From: Ampelocalamus luodianensis
Taxonomy: Eukaryota; Streptophyta; Magnoliopsida; Poales; Poaceae
Direction of reading: 5' to 3'
NCBI GenBank assembly: GCA_036346255.1
Contig: CM070633.1
Coordinates: 18,042,001 to 18,106,000 of the forward strand
Length of the DNA: 64,000 bases
This document shows, in pieces, positions 44,902 to 56,985 of the stretch. The notes beneath the pieces were generated by a model, which ran no database searches, was not told where the DNA came from, and saw only the letters and a list, made by a program, of their open reading frames with translations. The position numbers and the translations under genes were made by a program. Every line of letters begins with the position of its first letter. The stretch's first letter is position 1.

Positions 44902-45295
44902 AACCCAACCTGTTCACTGAAGGGCTGGTGAGGTAGACAATCTTCCTGGCACAATCGATTTGCCCCAAGTGTTGGGACAACCAATCCATGCCAAGAATCA
45001 CATCCAAGCGCCGAGTCGAGTAGGATAAGATTCGCCAAGAATCCCACTCCTTCGATGTGGATAGGAACATCCGGCATACTTGGTGACTCTCATTTCGAAC
45101 CGGAGGCGGATAGCGGTGGAACCCCAAAGGAACACAGTGAAGTCCACAATCAACGACAAAGACCTCGAAATAAAAGAATGCGAGGCCCGAGTCAAATAAA
45201 GCGTAGCAGTGCAAATTAACAAGGGCGTACCCAACACCACGTCGGGCGCCTCTGTGCCTCCTCGGCGAGATATGGTTGACTCGGCCGCTCCCCAA
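44864..45295 (-). pseudogene. pro: D protease region
   Basis: An aspartic protease that would cut the gag-pol precursor. The active-site triad appears as ALFDSG near 45200, and the next residues (ASHSFISRS) are in a neighbouring frame. LDVILGMDWLSQH near 45000 is the conserved second block. It is separated from reverse transcriptase by VNRLGFAAASRAP-type linker sequence. Confidence 0.85.
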
Positions 45296-45304
45296 GCCCG
45301 GGTC

Positions 45305-46229
45305 TTACGGTGGTGGTGACCACCCCTTGCCGCGTCCTCCATTAGGGCGAGGGCGCTCGATCTTCTTAGGACAACTACTCGCGTAGTGGCCCTTGTCGTG
45401 GCGAGAAGCGGTGGCGTCGGCGCGGGGTTGCGGGAACACCCTGCTGTGGGTCGCGGCGCCGCGTGATCGAGTCACAACTGCGGAGGGCGTGGGGCTGGTC
45501 GCGGCGGCCTCGGCGGTGGTGAAGCCAAGAGCGGGCCACCGGTGCGAGGCCCAACTTCGGGGACGAGCGAGGCGGCTGTGCGGACCGGCTGGGCCTCCCA
45601 CTTGCGCTGCGGGACTCGCCAGCGCTCGCCTTGTGCTCGGCGATGATGGCCTTGTCCACCAAGGTGCGGAAGTCGGGAAGTCCACAATAGAGAGCTTGTC
45701 ACGAAGCTCTTGGACAAACCCTCCATGAACTTCTCTGCTTGGCCTCATCGGTGGCCACCTCGGCGAGCGTACCTCGCCAAATGGTTGAACTCATGGAGGT
45801 ACTCGATCCACAATTGCGCCCGCTGCAGCGCAAGGAACTCCTTCTTCTTGACTTCATCGGGCTGCGGGACATGGGCCCGACGGAAAGCGGCGGAACTCCT
45901 CCCACGAGACCACGTGTCCGCGGCCGCATGGCGAGGAAGTTCTCCCACCATGAGAGTGCGCCCTCCGGTGATGGGATGCAAAAGTGCCGCTCCGCTCTCG
46001 GCGAGCAGCGTTGAGCTTCCGCTCAACGAGCGCGGCGATCGTCTGCGTCCAAGGATCCTCGGGCCGGGAGAAGGTGGGAGGTCGATGCGGAGGAACTCCG
46101 CAAGTCCCCACGAGGCGGGAACCACCTCGGATCAGAGGCACGAGTGAGTGGAGGTGTTCTGGCGATGACCTCCAACACCTGCGGTCCTCGAGCGATTGCG
46201 TTCGATTTGCATGAGGACTTCGCCATGGT
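45305..46229 (-). pseudogene. gag: D gag, with a degraded zinc knuckle
   Basis: A likely start is MAKSSCKSNA near 46226, although a start in a shifted frame cannot be excluded. PPTFSRPEDP near 46060 and AFRRAHVPQPDEVKKKEFLA near 45880 mark the gag core, followed by EYLHEFNHLARYA. The nucleocapsid keeps only GHYASSCPKK near 45370; the first two cysteines of the CCHC knuckle are not in frame. The region is very GC-rich and open on several frames. Many short losses break the reading frame. Confidence 0.85.
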
Positions 46230-46884
46230 GAGGAGGAGGAAGCTCCTCATCGGGACTACGGTGATTCCGCCGCTCGTGTCCCACCACCATCTCGATTTAC
46301 TAAGACAAGTTAGATCGACTCAAGACCCAAGAGCACGAAATCCAAACTTAGTTAAAATGACCAAAGAATAGCCACAAAGAACATGAGATCATAAGTCACC
46401 GAATCAACTTCCCGAAACGGCTAACCCGTATGGAAGAACGAGTAATCGTTTGAGAAGACCCAAAATTTCAGAACTGAAATCTAGCTCAAAACAGTCCAAA
46501 AATCAAGGTATAACCACCTAATAGAGTAGGCATTTAGCTAATTTTCATATCACTTCTTACCCTTTTATTCCCACAAGTTTTAGTTGTATTTACCTCTCAT
46601 TTCCTACCTTAAGTACTCACCACTAGCTAGCTGTCCAATTTCTTTCTCCAAGCTCTCATGGTTCTCCCGAAACCAAGTTAATCGATAGAGACCAATTTTT
46701 CATATCACTTTTTGAGAGGAACAACTTTTTTTTTCCAACTTAAGTGAGAGTAAGGGGAGATGAGCAAGCTAAGACAGGTAAGGAGTAAAATTAGAGAACT
46801 TACTTAAGTTTTACAAACCTTTTGAAAGTAAGTTTTCAAAATATCCTAAAGGCGACCAAGCTAGGGGTTTCTACGGTCAGTATG
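46230..46884 (-). mobile_element. Element D untranslated leader
   Basis: 655 bp between the primer site and gag, without conserved coding sequence. Confidence 0.7.
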
Positions 46885-46896
46885 GCTCTGATACCA
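46885..46896 (-). other. Element D primer-binding site
   Basis: The minus strand reads TGGTATCAGAGC, initiator-Met tRNA complement, 4 nt inside the right LTR. It fixes the orientation of D. Confidence 0.95.
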
Positions 46897-48457
46897 ACTT
46901 TGTGAGGACCCGGAATATTTAACTAGTAACACTTAACCTCCAAATGGCTCTAGCATTACTAATTAAACATTCTAAGCCTCGATGGGCATATGCTTCCCAG
47001 AATTGCAGCATATGCACATCATCACAAAATTATACATCAATTCCATACACATACATCACTAAATTCAACAACGACACACACGAAGTAAAGTTATTACAAA
47101 AGAGAGCCGACCGGCCAAATATAACATTATACAAGAATGACAGCGGAAGCAAAAGCGCCATAAGATGGCTAGAACAAAAGTCGACAGGTTAGCCACACAC
47201 CCACAAGGCAACCGGCCGGCCATAAGCTAGTCGCCCATAAGCTACCACAACACACTCACAAAAGTGAGGCCCCTCGAGCTCACCTTCTTCCTCTGCAACA
47301 AAACAATTAAGCGTAGCAACTGAGTACAAAGATTGTCTTTGTACCCGCAAGACTGACGTGTGGAATAGCAGACCTATTCATAACTACATGCAAGCTTATT
47401 TAGGTGGAGGTTGTATGTCTCATTTTGCATGAAGCCAACTTTATTTGCAATAATGTGATACATTTTAAAAGCAAGTTTGCAAATCTGTTTAGTTATCAAA
47501 GTAAGAGTAAGTAAAGATACATACAAGTAACCACCTGGAAGTGACTATCCCAATAGTCACCACAACATAGCACGAATCCCCGATTCGTACCACCCATCAA
47601 GTTTTAATTTAAAAGGTTGTAGTCTAACTCTTGAAAGACCTTGCCAAGCGTGTCCATAACCTGGGGCGAGGCTATTCGAATAGTTTTAACCCTGAGGGTG
47701 TACCAATGTACCCACACTTGAGGCCTTTAAGCCACAAAGCACACTTAGAAGGTATCTTTGCACGGCTAAGTCCTACGAGACTTTTTCCAATATTGTGTAT
47801 CAACCACGAGCCGCTCGTATGGGTAGAAACACCATACGCTTACATTGCAAGCCGAAAGACAACAAATCCCATCACGGGTGAAGTCTTTCGGACACTACAA
47901 TGCTCCCAACACCATCCCTCCTGTGACCTCCTGTGACCCGAGGGCAATACACGCCAAAGTACTAAGTCAAGAGAGGTCCCATACCCTCTAATGTGGTTAG
48001 CACGCTAAAATGCTTGGTTTAGTGTAACAAGATGTTCGGTCCTTGTTGACTCAGGCACCATTCCAGTCACACCCGAAAATCACACCAACATACCATTGTG
48101 CCCAAGTCTAAATCATTTTGCTTTTTTAGTTTTCATAAGTAGACATGGCACAAGGTGGAAATCATAAATCATAATAAGTTTTGTGTGATCAAGGTTATCG
48201 ACTAGTCGATAACCGCCCATTTCTACCGAAGCTAAGCATGGCTAAGCAATTAATTCGCAACTACTAAGTGACAAGAGCCCATCCATGAACTCTCAATCAC
48301 AGCAAGTAACCTAGGCTCATGGTAGTAGAGGATAATCATTTGCTAAGGAAATGCATCTACTAGGCCAACTATTAAAACAAAGTAGCAATGCATACATAGA
48401 ATTTGTAATCAACATAAATAATTAAAATACTGGGATTAACATGATCAAACTGCTTGC

Positions 48458-48520
48458 CTTCTTGCTGTTGCTCAATTTGTTGTGGAGGGTCACTCTCGGG
48501 ATTACCGCAAATGTCGAATC
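48458..48520 (-). other. LTR mini-exon candidate (D, right LTR)
   Basis: 63 nt, without the indels that mark the LTR around it, bordered by CTTAG and GCAAGCAG on the minus strand. Confidence 0.6.
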
Positions 48521-50880
48521 CTAAGCGAAAGGCAAAAAGAACCAAGAACAACCAATAAGGCGAGCCACAATTAAACAAATGAGCAAGCAAAAATTATCCA
48601 AATGCGTGATTTAAATTTATACATAGGGTAGAATACGAATATACCTAGACATAGAAGCTGGAAAAACCTAATTTGGATTTGTGGTGCAAAGATATTACCT
48701 AAAAACATATTTTGGCCATAATTAGCACTGTGTAAAAACATTTTCTAGAAAGGTTTTGAGGTTGAAATTTTATGGAGCTGCCTACTGGTATAGAGGTAAC
48801 CCATATAAAATTTTTAGGTCATTTGGAGTCAAAATGATTTAGTTATGATTTTTCTAAGATGCAAAACTGACATGATGCACTTTCCAGAAATATAAACATG
48901 TGCAAAACCCATTCCATATTATAGTATGATAACAGATGGATTTCCTAACATCAAATTTCTATTTTTAGAATTTCTGAGGAATTATTGGTGCCTATTACAA
49001 TCATTAAATGAATTTTTAATTGCTATTAATAAGGTTAAATCCATTAACATATTTTTAGTCTTTGATTTAGACCTATCACCATTTTTAGATTAAAGTTTAG
49101 ATAATAACAAATTTATCAAAGTTAAAATCATTCAATTTGCGGATATCTGAGAAAAGATATGCATTTTCCAAGTTTTAATACAATTACGGAATATATAAAA
49201 ATAGCGAAAACAAGCTATTAAAGATTACGAATTTTCTACTCTGAAGCACAGCTAAAAGCATTTTTATATTAAACTTTAGTGGAATACAAATTTATTACAG
49301 TTGGTTTCATGTAAAAGGACTTATCTAGAATTAGTTATGAATTTCTAAAGTTTTGATACAATTTTGATTGATAAATAATTACTTACGAAATAAAAACCAA
49401 CCCAACCGACAATAAGCGGCGTGGGCGCTCGTGGGCGTCGATGTGAAATCAACGAGCCACACGCACGGAAAACAGCGCACGCACGCGATTCATAACAGGA
49501 ACCCACCGTTGGATCAAGATCCAACGGCTCACGAGGAAGAATGCAACCGGAGGGTGCGATAGCCTCGACGAACCACTACCGCAGATCTAAAGATGAGCGG
49601 CTCGAACCCAAATCTAACGGAAGGTCCGATGCACACATGATCTCACCGCGAGATCACGAGATGGACGGTCCAGGATGATGAGGGGAACCGGAGGGTCCGA
49701 ACGCATACAAGATCTAGGCCGCAGATCGTGAAATGGACGGTGGTCCAAGATCGAGGTGCAATCTGGAGTGCTGACACGTGGGGCCGCATGTCAGTGACTG
49801 AGAGTCACACATGCGAGATTTAACACTGCGTGCACGTGGGCCCACTGGTGATGACTTAAAGAGGCTTTTAGGACAGCTAATTAATTACTAATGACCAATG
49901 ATTAGTGATGATTAGCAATTGATGTGTATTAAAGATTTTGAGCAGAGGCGATTGAGGACGAGGCCCACTCGTCGATGACCCAAAAGGTAATTTGGACGCA
50001 TCTATTGCTAACAATGATCGCAATAAATGAACCCAAAATCGCCGTAATGACTTACGGTTTTACGTATTGAAGCTTACGGGCCCACATGTCGATGAGACAT
50101 CGGCGAGTTAAGGCGCCATTAATACAAGCAATGATTGGGTATTGCTTGTGTCCTAACAAAATGACAACGGCGCTCCCGGTGACAAAAACGGCGGCTTCCA
50201 CGGCTTGTCGCGGCGACTCGTCGGGCGGCGGCGGACAATGACCAAATGGGATCGCAATAACACTGGAATCTAATGGTGGCATTCTCGCGGCGGCGAGGAC
50301 TAGAACGCCGCCTGGCGGAAAAGCAACGGAACCCTACGGCTAAACACGAAAATAGCGAAAGCTGGTGCGGACCTAGGATGCGGGTGCCATAGCTTCTAAG
50401 GACTAATAAGAAGCTACCTTAGCGAGAAGAGGCTTCAAAGGCGGCGGAGAAGCTTGACCACGGTGGAAGCTCACGGACTTGGAGAAGAAAACCGAAAATG
50501 ACACCCGAGCCACATGAGTGATACCAAGCATGAATATAGCTTCATTATGATCCACAGAAGCTATAAGAGCAAGAGATGAGGAAGTGGTGCACTTACCGGT
50601 GAGGAAGACGATACTCACTTTTCGGCCGAATTTGAACAAAACCCCAAATTGGACCATTCCTGAGAATCAAATCCAAAATTAAGTGAGGGGAAATGTCCAA
50701 GATAATAAAGGGATAAGGTTAGGGCGAAGAAACATGAAGGAGGACCACTGGAACACCAAGAACACTAATGGAGCTCCACGGGTCAACAATGGCGATTTGC
50801 CATTTTTGAGGTATTAAGCTCCAATACTGTGAGTGAGGCTTGGTGGTGATCTAAAGAGATACTAGGAAGCAATGAGGGTG

Positions 50881-50888
50881 CTTATAAA
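50881..50888 (-). promoter_or_regulatory. TATA-box candidate of D 5' LTR
   Basis: The minus strand reads GCTTTATAAGCACC. It is about 285 nt upstream of the GTAAGTG donor. The same sequence is at 40805-40812 in the other LTR. Confidence 0.5.
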
Positions 50889-52044
50889 GCCTTGAGGGCA
50901 TTAGGGTTTGCACCACAAGCTCTCGGGCGGCAAAACCCAAAGCACAATGAGCGGCCGACAAGGGAAAAAGGTTGGGGATGGTGCATTAGGGTATGGCCTG
51001 GCTCAGAGGGTCTCCCATGCCCCTAAATGTCAGCTAGAGTGACAGTAGGAGGCATGAAATGACACTACCATGCCCTTCACTATTCATGCACGGCTAGAGG
51101 TTGAAGAAGACTAGGAAAGACACTGGGCGATTCTCAACCGTAGGATTGAGCGAGCAGCGGAGATTACGCCACGCCTCAGGGTTAAAACACGGGAGATTAC
51201 GAGCCCTACGATTAGAAACGAGCGACTCGGATTGCTCCACGTCGCAAACTCTCATTTACCACGAGAAACGCGGGCGTTGGATCTTAATCCAACGGCTCGA
51301 TTCAAAAATGCAACCGGATGGTCCGAAGGGTTCGGGAGATCTCAATGGTTGGATGGGAATCTAACGATCGACAATCAAACTTGCAACCGGAGGGTCCGAA
51401 TGGTTTCACGCGCGAGCCGTGCGATTTAGATCAACGGTGGGATTCACGCGCGTTTTGAAAGAGTGGCTCGGTTCGATTAGTTGGTGGACCGAATCAATTG
51501 GCTCGAGCCAGTCGACTCGAACCCGAGTAACGGTAAAACCAAGTTTGACTTTGAAATAAAAGCAGAGACTTTGAAAGATTAATTTGAGATAGCAAATTAA
51601 CTCCAAAAATTATGAAAATTTTACAGAGCTTGCTAACTCAGATATTAACCTTGTGTAAAATTTTCAGATGTTTTATACTGTGAATAAATCTCCCAAAATT
51701 CTGCAAGGCTCTGTTTTAATGTTTGGTGAGAGTCAAACAGTTTGACTACCTCTAAAAATATTCAAACAATTTCTAAAAATTGTGAAATTTTTGAGAGGGT
51801 CACATGCCATCACAGAGACTTAGGAAAAATATTTCCAGAGGATGATCATAAGATTTGACAAGATTGTTTTTTTTTTGGAATGCCAAGATTTGGATCAAAA
51901 GGACTTGTGACAATGTACTACCATGATCCCTTGTACAAGAATTGTTTGGCACAACAGGAAATACATGATGTAAGAAAAAGTTTTAATTTCTACTGATTTT
52001 CTTACATTTGAAACACAAGCCCAAAATTGGGATGTTACAGGAGC

Positions 52045-52935
52045 ATTTACATGTTTCAAACGTGTTGGAGACTTGGTCATGTATGCATGTTTTTGATATA
52101 TGATAGCGAAGTAAGGTTGCTTACATGATAATGAGAATATGATGTATTCCTGTTTATAAATATGTTATCATGATGCATATGCATGTTGAGAGCATACAGT
52201 GCCACAGTCACGTGGTGATCAAGCACATTGATTGAGGTCCCGTTATGTAGATGACGGGCTTGAGGTCCCCACATTCGTGGAATGTGGGCTATGAACAAAG
52301 AGGTCCCCATCATTAATGTGATGGGCAAAGGTCCCTATACATGTGGTTTATAGGCTTTTGGTCCCTGTGCGGAGGGCAGTGCAAGAAGTATCTGGCGACG
52401 GTTGTATACCCGCAGACACCGATAAAATGCGAAAAGAGATAAAGTTAAAAAGCGCATTGCATTGGTTGCATTCACATGAGCATGAAGGCTATACTTTGGT
52501 GCATTGTTTATCTTGGATTATTGATGCTATGAATAATAACTTGCTTAGCCTTGTTGGTACTTGCTTTGAGTCTTTAGGCTCACTCTTGCTTTGATGTGTT
52601 TTAGGTACAACTGCAAGACCAGGCATGCATGGGAGGAGTAGATGTTTGGATGCACACACTACCACTCCATCTTAAGAATTACTTATGGATAGTTTGAGTT
52701 TGATTAAGCTGTAATAATGAGAATAACAAATTTTGGTTATGTTTATGAGATTATCTGCGCTTGAATGAACACGATTATGAATTTATTGATAAATACCTTG
52801 ATTAATTGTTGGAACCTCGGTATAGTTGACTATACAAAGGAGGTTTTGTCGAGATTTTGTAATTGGTCTTGGTTTAGCCTAGTTTAATTTAATTTTAGTA
52901 GTATTTCAGGCTCAATCTTTGGTGTGGGTATTCTG
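52045..52935 (+). repeat. Element C 3' LTR, right part
   Basis: Resumes at the D target duplication and matches 17256-18150, including the five-hairpin group (one stem mutated to TTTATAGG) and ...ATTCTG at its end. ATTAC follows, then B's interior. Confidence 0.92.
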
Positions 52936-52940
52936 ATTAC

Positions 52941-55900
52941 TCTGGGATTCACGAGTTACACCACTGTTCGCGAGCGTGGTTAGAGGAGTAGTTACCAGAG
53001 TACCATAGTTTGGTGTTAGCGTGAGTTGCTTTAGAAAGTTGTTCTCTTTCTTGATTTACGAATTTGGCAATTCTTGTCCTATGGTGGTTGATGAATTTCT
53101 CCTGGGTTTGTGGTTCATGATAGTTTATGGTTTTCAATAGATCCCTCTTGGTTCTCTGAAACAAATATTGCTTTTCAACTGTTGAGTTGCTTTTACCACT
53201 TGTGGTCGTTGTCAATTGACAAGATTGATGTTTTCATGGTTGCTCCTTCTTTCGTTGAAAAGAATGACTCATTTACTCGTTTGATAGCTTGGTTAGTGAG
53301 AGTTTTCCATTGTAAGTTCGTTTGCATGGAAAGCTTTGGCTTTATCGTTTCTTTTGGATTACTTGAGCGTTGAGGTTTGAAGTCTCTCTTTTGCTGTAGT
53401 AAGGTGTTAGAATCCTTTTGTGATGTCTTGCCATGCTTAAAAGAGAAGTTATAACTAAACGAATAAATTGTTACGATATGAGTTACAAGTTGGGTTATTA
53501 GCATGGTGCAAATCAATTATTCTTAACTACCATCCATGAAAGTGAAATTGATTAATTTGAAATGTCCTTGTATTTGATACATGGTGTAGGTTAAATAAAG
53601 ACTATCCATATCCGTTCAGAACCTATAGATCTTACGTAAGAGCTAGATTTGTCTATTTCCTGGTATGCTAAAATTGTTGAAACTTGCATAAAGGATCAAA
53701 TGGGTGCTGGTTTATCGATTCGTGAAACCTTGTTTATAGAAAATTATGTTAGTGAATATTTAATCATGTTTTGAAATGATTTCTGAACAAAGGTGAAATG
53801 TGAATCTATGTTTACATATGGTTATGTGATTACAAATGGAATTAGTACTGTATGTACACACATGATTAATACCATCATCGATTGTTAATGAGCGCTGAAG
53901 AAGGTGTTAAGCAACACCAATAGTTGAGTAGATTAATTTCGTAAGTAGTCTTTGCTATCGTGCCTTGTGATATTGATATTGCTTAGCATAATCTTGTTAT
54001 AATAAATTTGTTTCAATCTTGTGATTTGTATTCCCTTTGGGAAGTTTTAGGATGGAGTAATAAAGTTTGATGATTCTCAGTACTAGTGTATGTTGTCGAT
54101 GTTATTAAATCGTCAAAATTGTGAGAATGAGGTTAATTCTCGTAGTAATTTGATCACCTATGGTGATATTCTCTAGATGATCAAATTTCAAGTTTTATGT
54201 TCATGATCTTTTGAGGGTTCAGGCTTTTATGTGGTAAATGAAGTTTATCGAGTAACGATATGTTGCAAAGTTGTAATGGTTCTTCAGTGATGCAAGTGCT
54301 TCGATTTTGAATACTTATTTGTTCTTATCTGTTAAGATTCGATATTCTCTTCTTGTGAGGCTTATGCTTTCAACTGTGGACTTCACTTATGTTCTATAAG
54401 TACATTGCTTAATTGGTTTCTTCCTTGGTCCCGTGTTGGTCACAGTGGTAGATGAGTTTTCTAGTTGGTGAAAGTCGTTTCCATTTGTCTCTTCTTTTGA
54501 GAAAGAATCAACCCATTGTTTTCACGTGGGTCTTTCGAAGTGTTTTCTAATTGTTGTTGTGAAATTGATATTAATACCCATAGTAATTTGATCGCCTTTG
54601 GTGATATCGTTCGATGAGAATATTTCAAGTTTAGCTTTGTGATATTTTCTTTGAGCTATTGAATCATTTGGTAGCTGAAATTATTTTAAATAAATTGAGG
54701 TATTGAATTGTCTTGTTGCTTCTTAAGAGATTCATGTGATTGAATCTTAACGGATTCTGGTTTGAGTTGGCAGCGTGAAGGCGCAATTAAAGAAAATTAT
54801 GTTGGTTCCCTTAAAGGAGATTAATCGCTTGCTTTTCATGAAATCCGTAATTGGAAAAGTTTTGAGTTTGGTGATTGAGATTATTTGGATCTCATGTTCC
54901 TTGTGTAGTTGAGCAGTTACGAACAAATATGACGTATTGAAGAATTTCATTGGTTCTTAATTAGTCCTTGTGGTTTGGACTAAAGATCTTATCTTATGCG
55001 TTGTGGCAAGCGATGTTAGTCAAAGAATTAATTTGGTGTTAAAGGAAAGAGTGCGATAGGAATATTTGAGAATTTGAGTCCAGTTTTGTAACTTGTAGTT
55101 TTGAATTGTTCATAAACTTTTTGCTCTTTTCACTCAAGAGTTGTCGAGTTTCAATCGCAATGTCATTTTTTTTTCTCTTATTGGTGGTTATTTGCCATTC
55201 CCTTTTTGAGGATGCGTACCCTCATGTGTGAACTCAACTTTCGTTTTCCATATCTTCATTATCAGTTATTTCTTTTGGTTTCGTGCTCCTTGTGGCGCAA
55301 CATTTTCTGTGTGGTGAAACTTGCCCTTGTTCGCCTCTTTCTTTTGAGAAAGGATCAACAATTTTGTGTTGCAAAGTTTTACAAAGCGTAAGTTGTCAAT
55401 TGTTTGGTGGTGGTTAAGTGATTGTAGGGGTGAGATTTTTGCTACCAAGCTATTGGAGGAGTAATAGAAGATTAGTTGGTTTTGACCTGAACCTCTTGGA
55501 GGGAAGTTGATTCAGATGGAATGTATGGCTTCGAAGCAAAACTGTATAGTGTTCGACTAAGTAGGACCTATGGTATAGTGTAGTTCCAGAACTTTGGTTC
55601 ATGTTGAAATGTTGGGGATTATCAAATGTATGGAAACCATAATTAATTTTTTTGAGTAACACAATTGGAAAGTATTGCGATGTTGTGTGAGTGATTCCTG
55701 ATGATGTTAATGAGTGATTATGTCGGAATTGTGGGGATGTTAGAGATTTAATCCGATGATTTCACCATGTGTTATAAGTGGAATTCGTTGTAGGGGACTT
55801 GGAGGTTAAATTTGGGCTTTCCATTTTCATGCTAGACTTTTGGTCGCCCAAAGATTTGTGTGTAGAGGAGATAGAAAACTGGAGTATTCTGAGTAGTGGA

Positions 55901-56973
55901 ATGATTGTCGATAGAACCCTTCTGATGTAGTTCATGAGCGGGTATCTCGAGGATTACGACGTGTTATTCTTGAAAGTTGGAGGTGACGATGTATTTGGTT
56001 TAAGCCTAATTTGAGGATGTTAAATTAAGAGGTTTTAGACCGTGTGGTATGCGATGAATTCAATTCCAAGGTTGGAGAGATATTTTATTCCAAAAGTGAA
56101 ACCAAGGAAAAGATGTCTTCTTGATTAGTGAAGCATTTTCTTTATTCTCGCATGAGCTTTGTCTTTGTTGACCAATGTCTTTCGTAAGTTGAGTTTGACT
56201 CAATTTTGGTATGTGTGGTTCTTATCGGTTCGGGAATAATAAAGGAAGTTTTTGATTTGGGCATTTAAAATTATTCCTCCTTTAGTTTTCGTGATGTTTA
56301 TTCGCAAAGCGCCACTTGGAAGGTGGAAAGGTTTTAGTGATGAAATTCGATTCTGGATTTGACTCTTTAGTACCGAAATGGTAGCGCTTAGTTGCGATGT
56401 GAATATTTCGTTTTGGATGGGTTTTGTTGGTAAAGAGTTTGCTTAAAGAGAGTTTTGTCGTATGTTTCGGTTAAAGGAGGTGATCCTTGCTTTAGTGAAG
56501 AGTTCGATTGAGAGGTGGAACACGAGTTCCGTGTTCTTTGTGCTTGTCGTGTGGTTGGTATCATTGGGAAGGTTAACCCAAGATATATTGGGTTGTTTTA
56601 AGCTAGTTGGCGTATCGCTAGGACTGTCTCGAGTCCTTACGCGAGTGCGTAACGTCTTGTATGTTCTCGTGTTGAGTGAGTACAGGAGATCCGAGTTTGA
56701 GGTTTCGTTTGCGCCGTTGACCATCGAGTGAGATCTTACCTTGAGTTTTGTCCGATGAGTGTACCGGAAGTACCGGGTTGAGTGTTAGATCGGGCGTCGT
56801 GTTACGTCGTTGTGTTGTGGTATTTTCGGTCCGAGGAGAGGCTCTTCGGGAAGTTGGAGTTTCGCGTGCATGAGCTTTAGCGGTGTTGTTCACAACAGTG
56901 CGTGGTTACCGTTGTTCGTTCTCGATCGTGATTGTTCTTTCGCTTAAGTGCATTTGGATTGGTCGAATCTGTT
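52941..56973 (+). mobile_element. Element B interior, non-coding
   Basis: 4.0 kb continuing B after C. It aligns with the interiors of A and C but holds extra material: a segment present once in A (about 10920-11110) appears in three diverged forms near 54130-54330, 54570-54740 and 54840-55020. Conserved landmarks are GTTGACCAATGTCTTTCG (56168), CGCCACTTGGAAGG (about 56310) and the hairpin at 56575-56594. No gag/pol motif; the small open frames here (for example 53110-53373, 56462-56731) are not conserved. Confidence 0.7.
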
Positions 56974-56985
56974 AAAGGGGTAGAA
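56974..56985 (+). other. Element B polypurine tract
   Basis: AAAGGGGTAGAA directly before the 3' LTR. Confidence 0.8.

Larger units (their letters stand above)
36811..52039 (-). mobile_element. Element D: Tekay/Del-type chromovirus (Ty3/gypsy), reverse orientation
   Basis: A 15.2-kb element with two 5.1-kb LTRs, a perfect 5-bp target duplication (GGAGC), a primer site, a polypurine tract and a 4.9-kb interior encoding gag, protease, reverse transcriptase, RNase H, integrase and chromodomain on the minus strand. The chromodomain after integrase and the gag type place it in the Tekay/Del chromoviruses. Every domain is frameshifted. It inserted in the 3' LTR of C, so it is younger than C. Confidence 0.95.
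46901..52039 (-). repeat. Element D 5' LTR
   Basis: 5139 bp. This is the promoter-bearing copy. On the element strand: TATA-like TTTATAAG (50881-50888), exon 1, donor CCG|GTAAGTG at 50596, palindrome arrays, mini-exon 48520-48458, hairpin 48193-48214, acceptor at 47293-47294. It differs from the left LTR mainly by short indels in CG- and CNG-rich stretches. Confidence 0.93.
15746..52935 (+). mobile_element. Element C: LARD-like gypsy-type retroelement nested in B
   Basis: LTRs are 15746-18150 and 35358-36810 plus 52045-52935 (split by D). The flanks GTTAC (15741-15745) and ATTAC (52936-52940) are a 4/5 target duplication. Own interior is 18151-18210 plus 31490-35357, about 3.9 kb, without recognisable gag/pol. 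Both LTR copies end GTTCTG/ATTCTG rather than the usual ...TTACA. C carries the CACTA transposon in its leader and element D in its 3' LTR. Confidence 0.9.

Noticed and set aside
45393..46371. Long plus-strand open frames opposite D gag
   Set aside because: They mirror a GC-rich coding region on the minus strand where gag motifs are recognisable.
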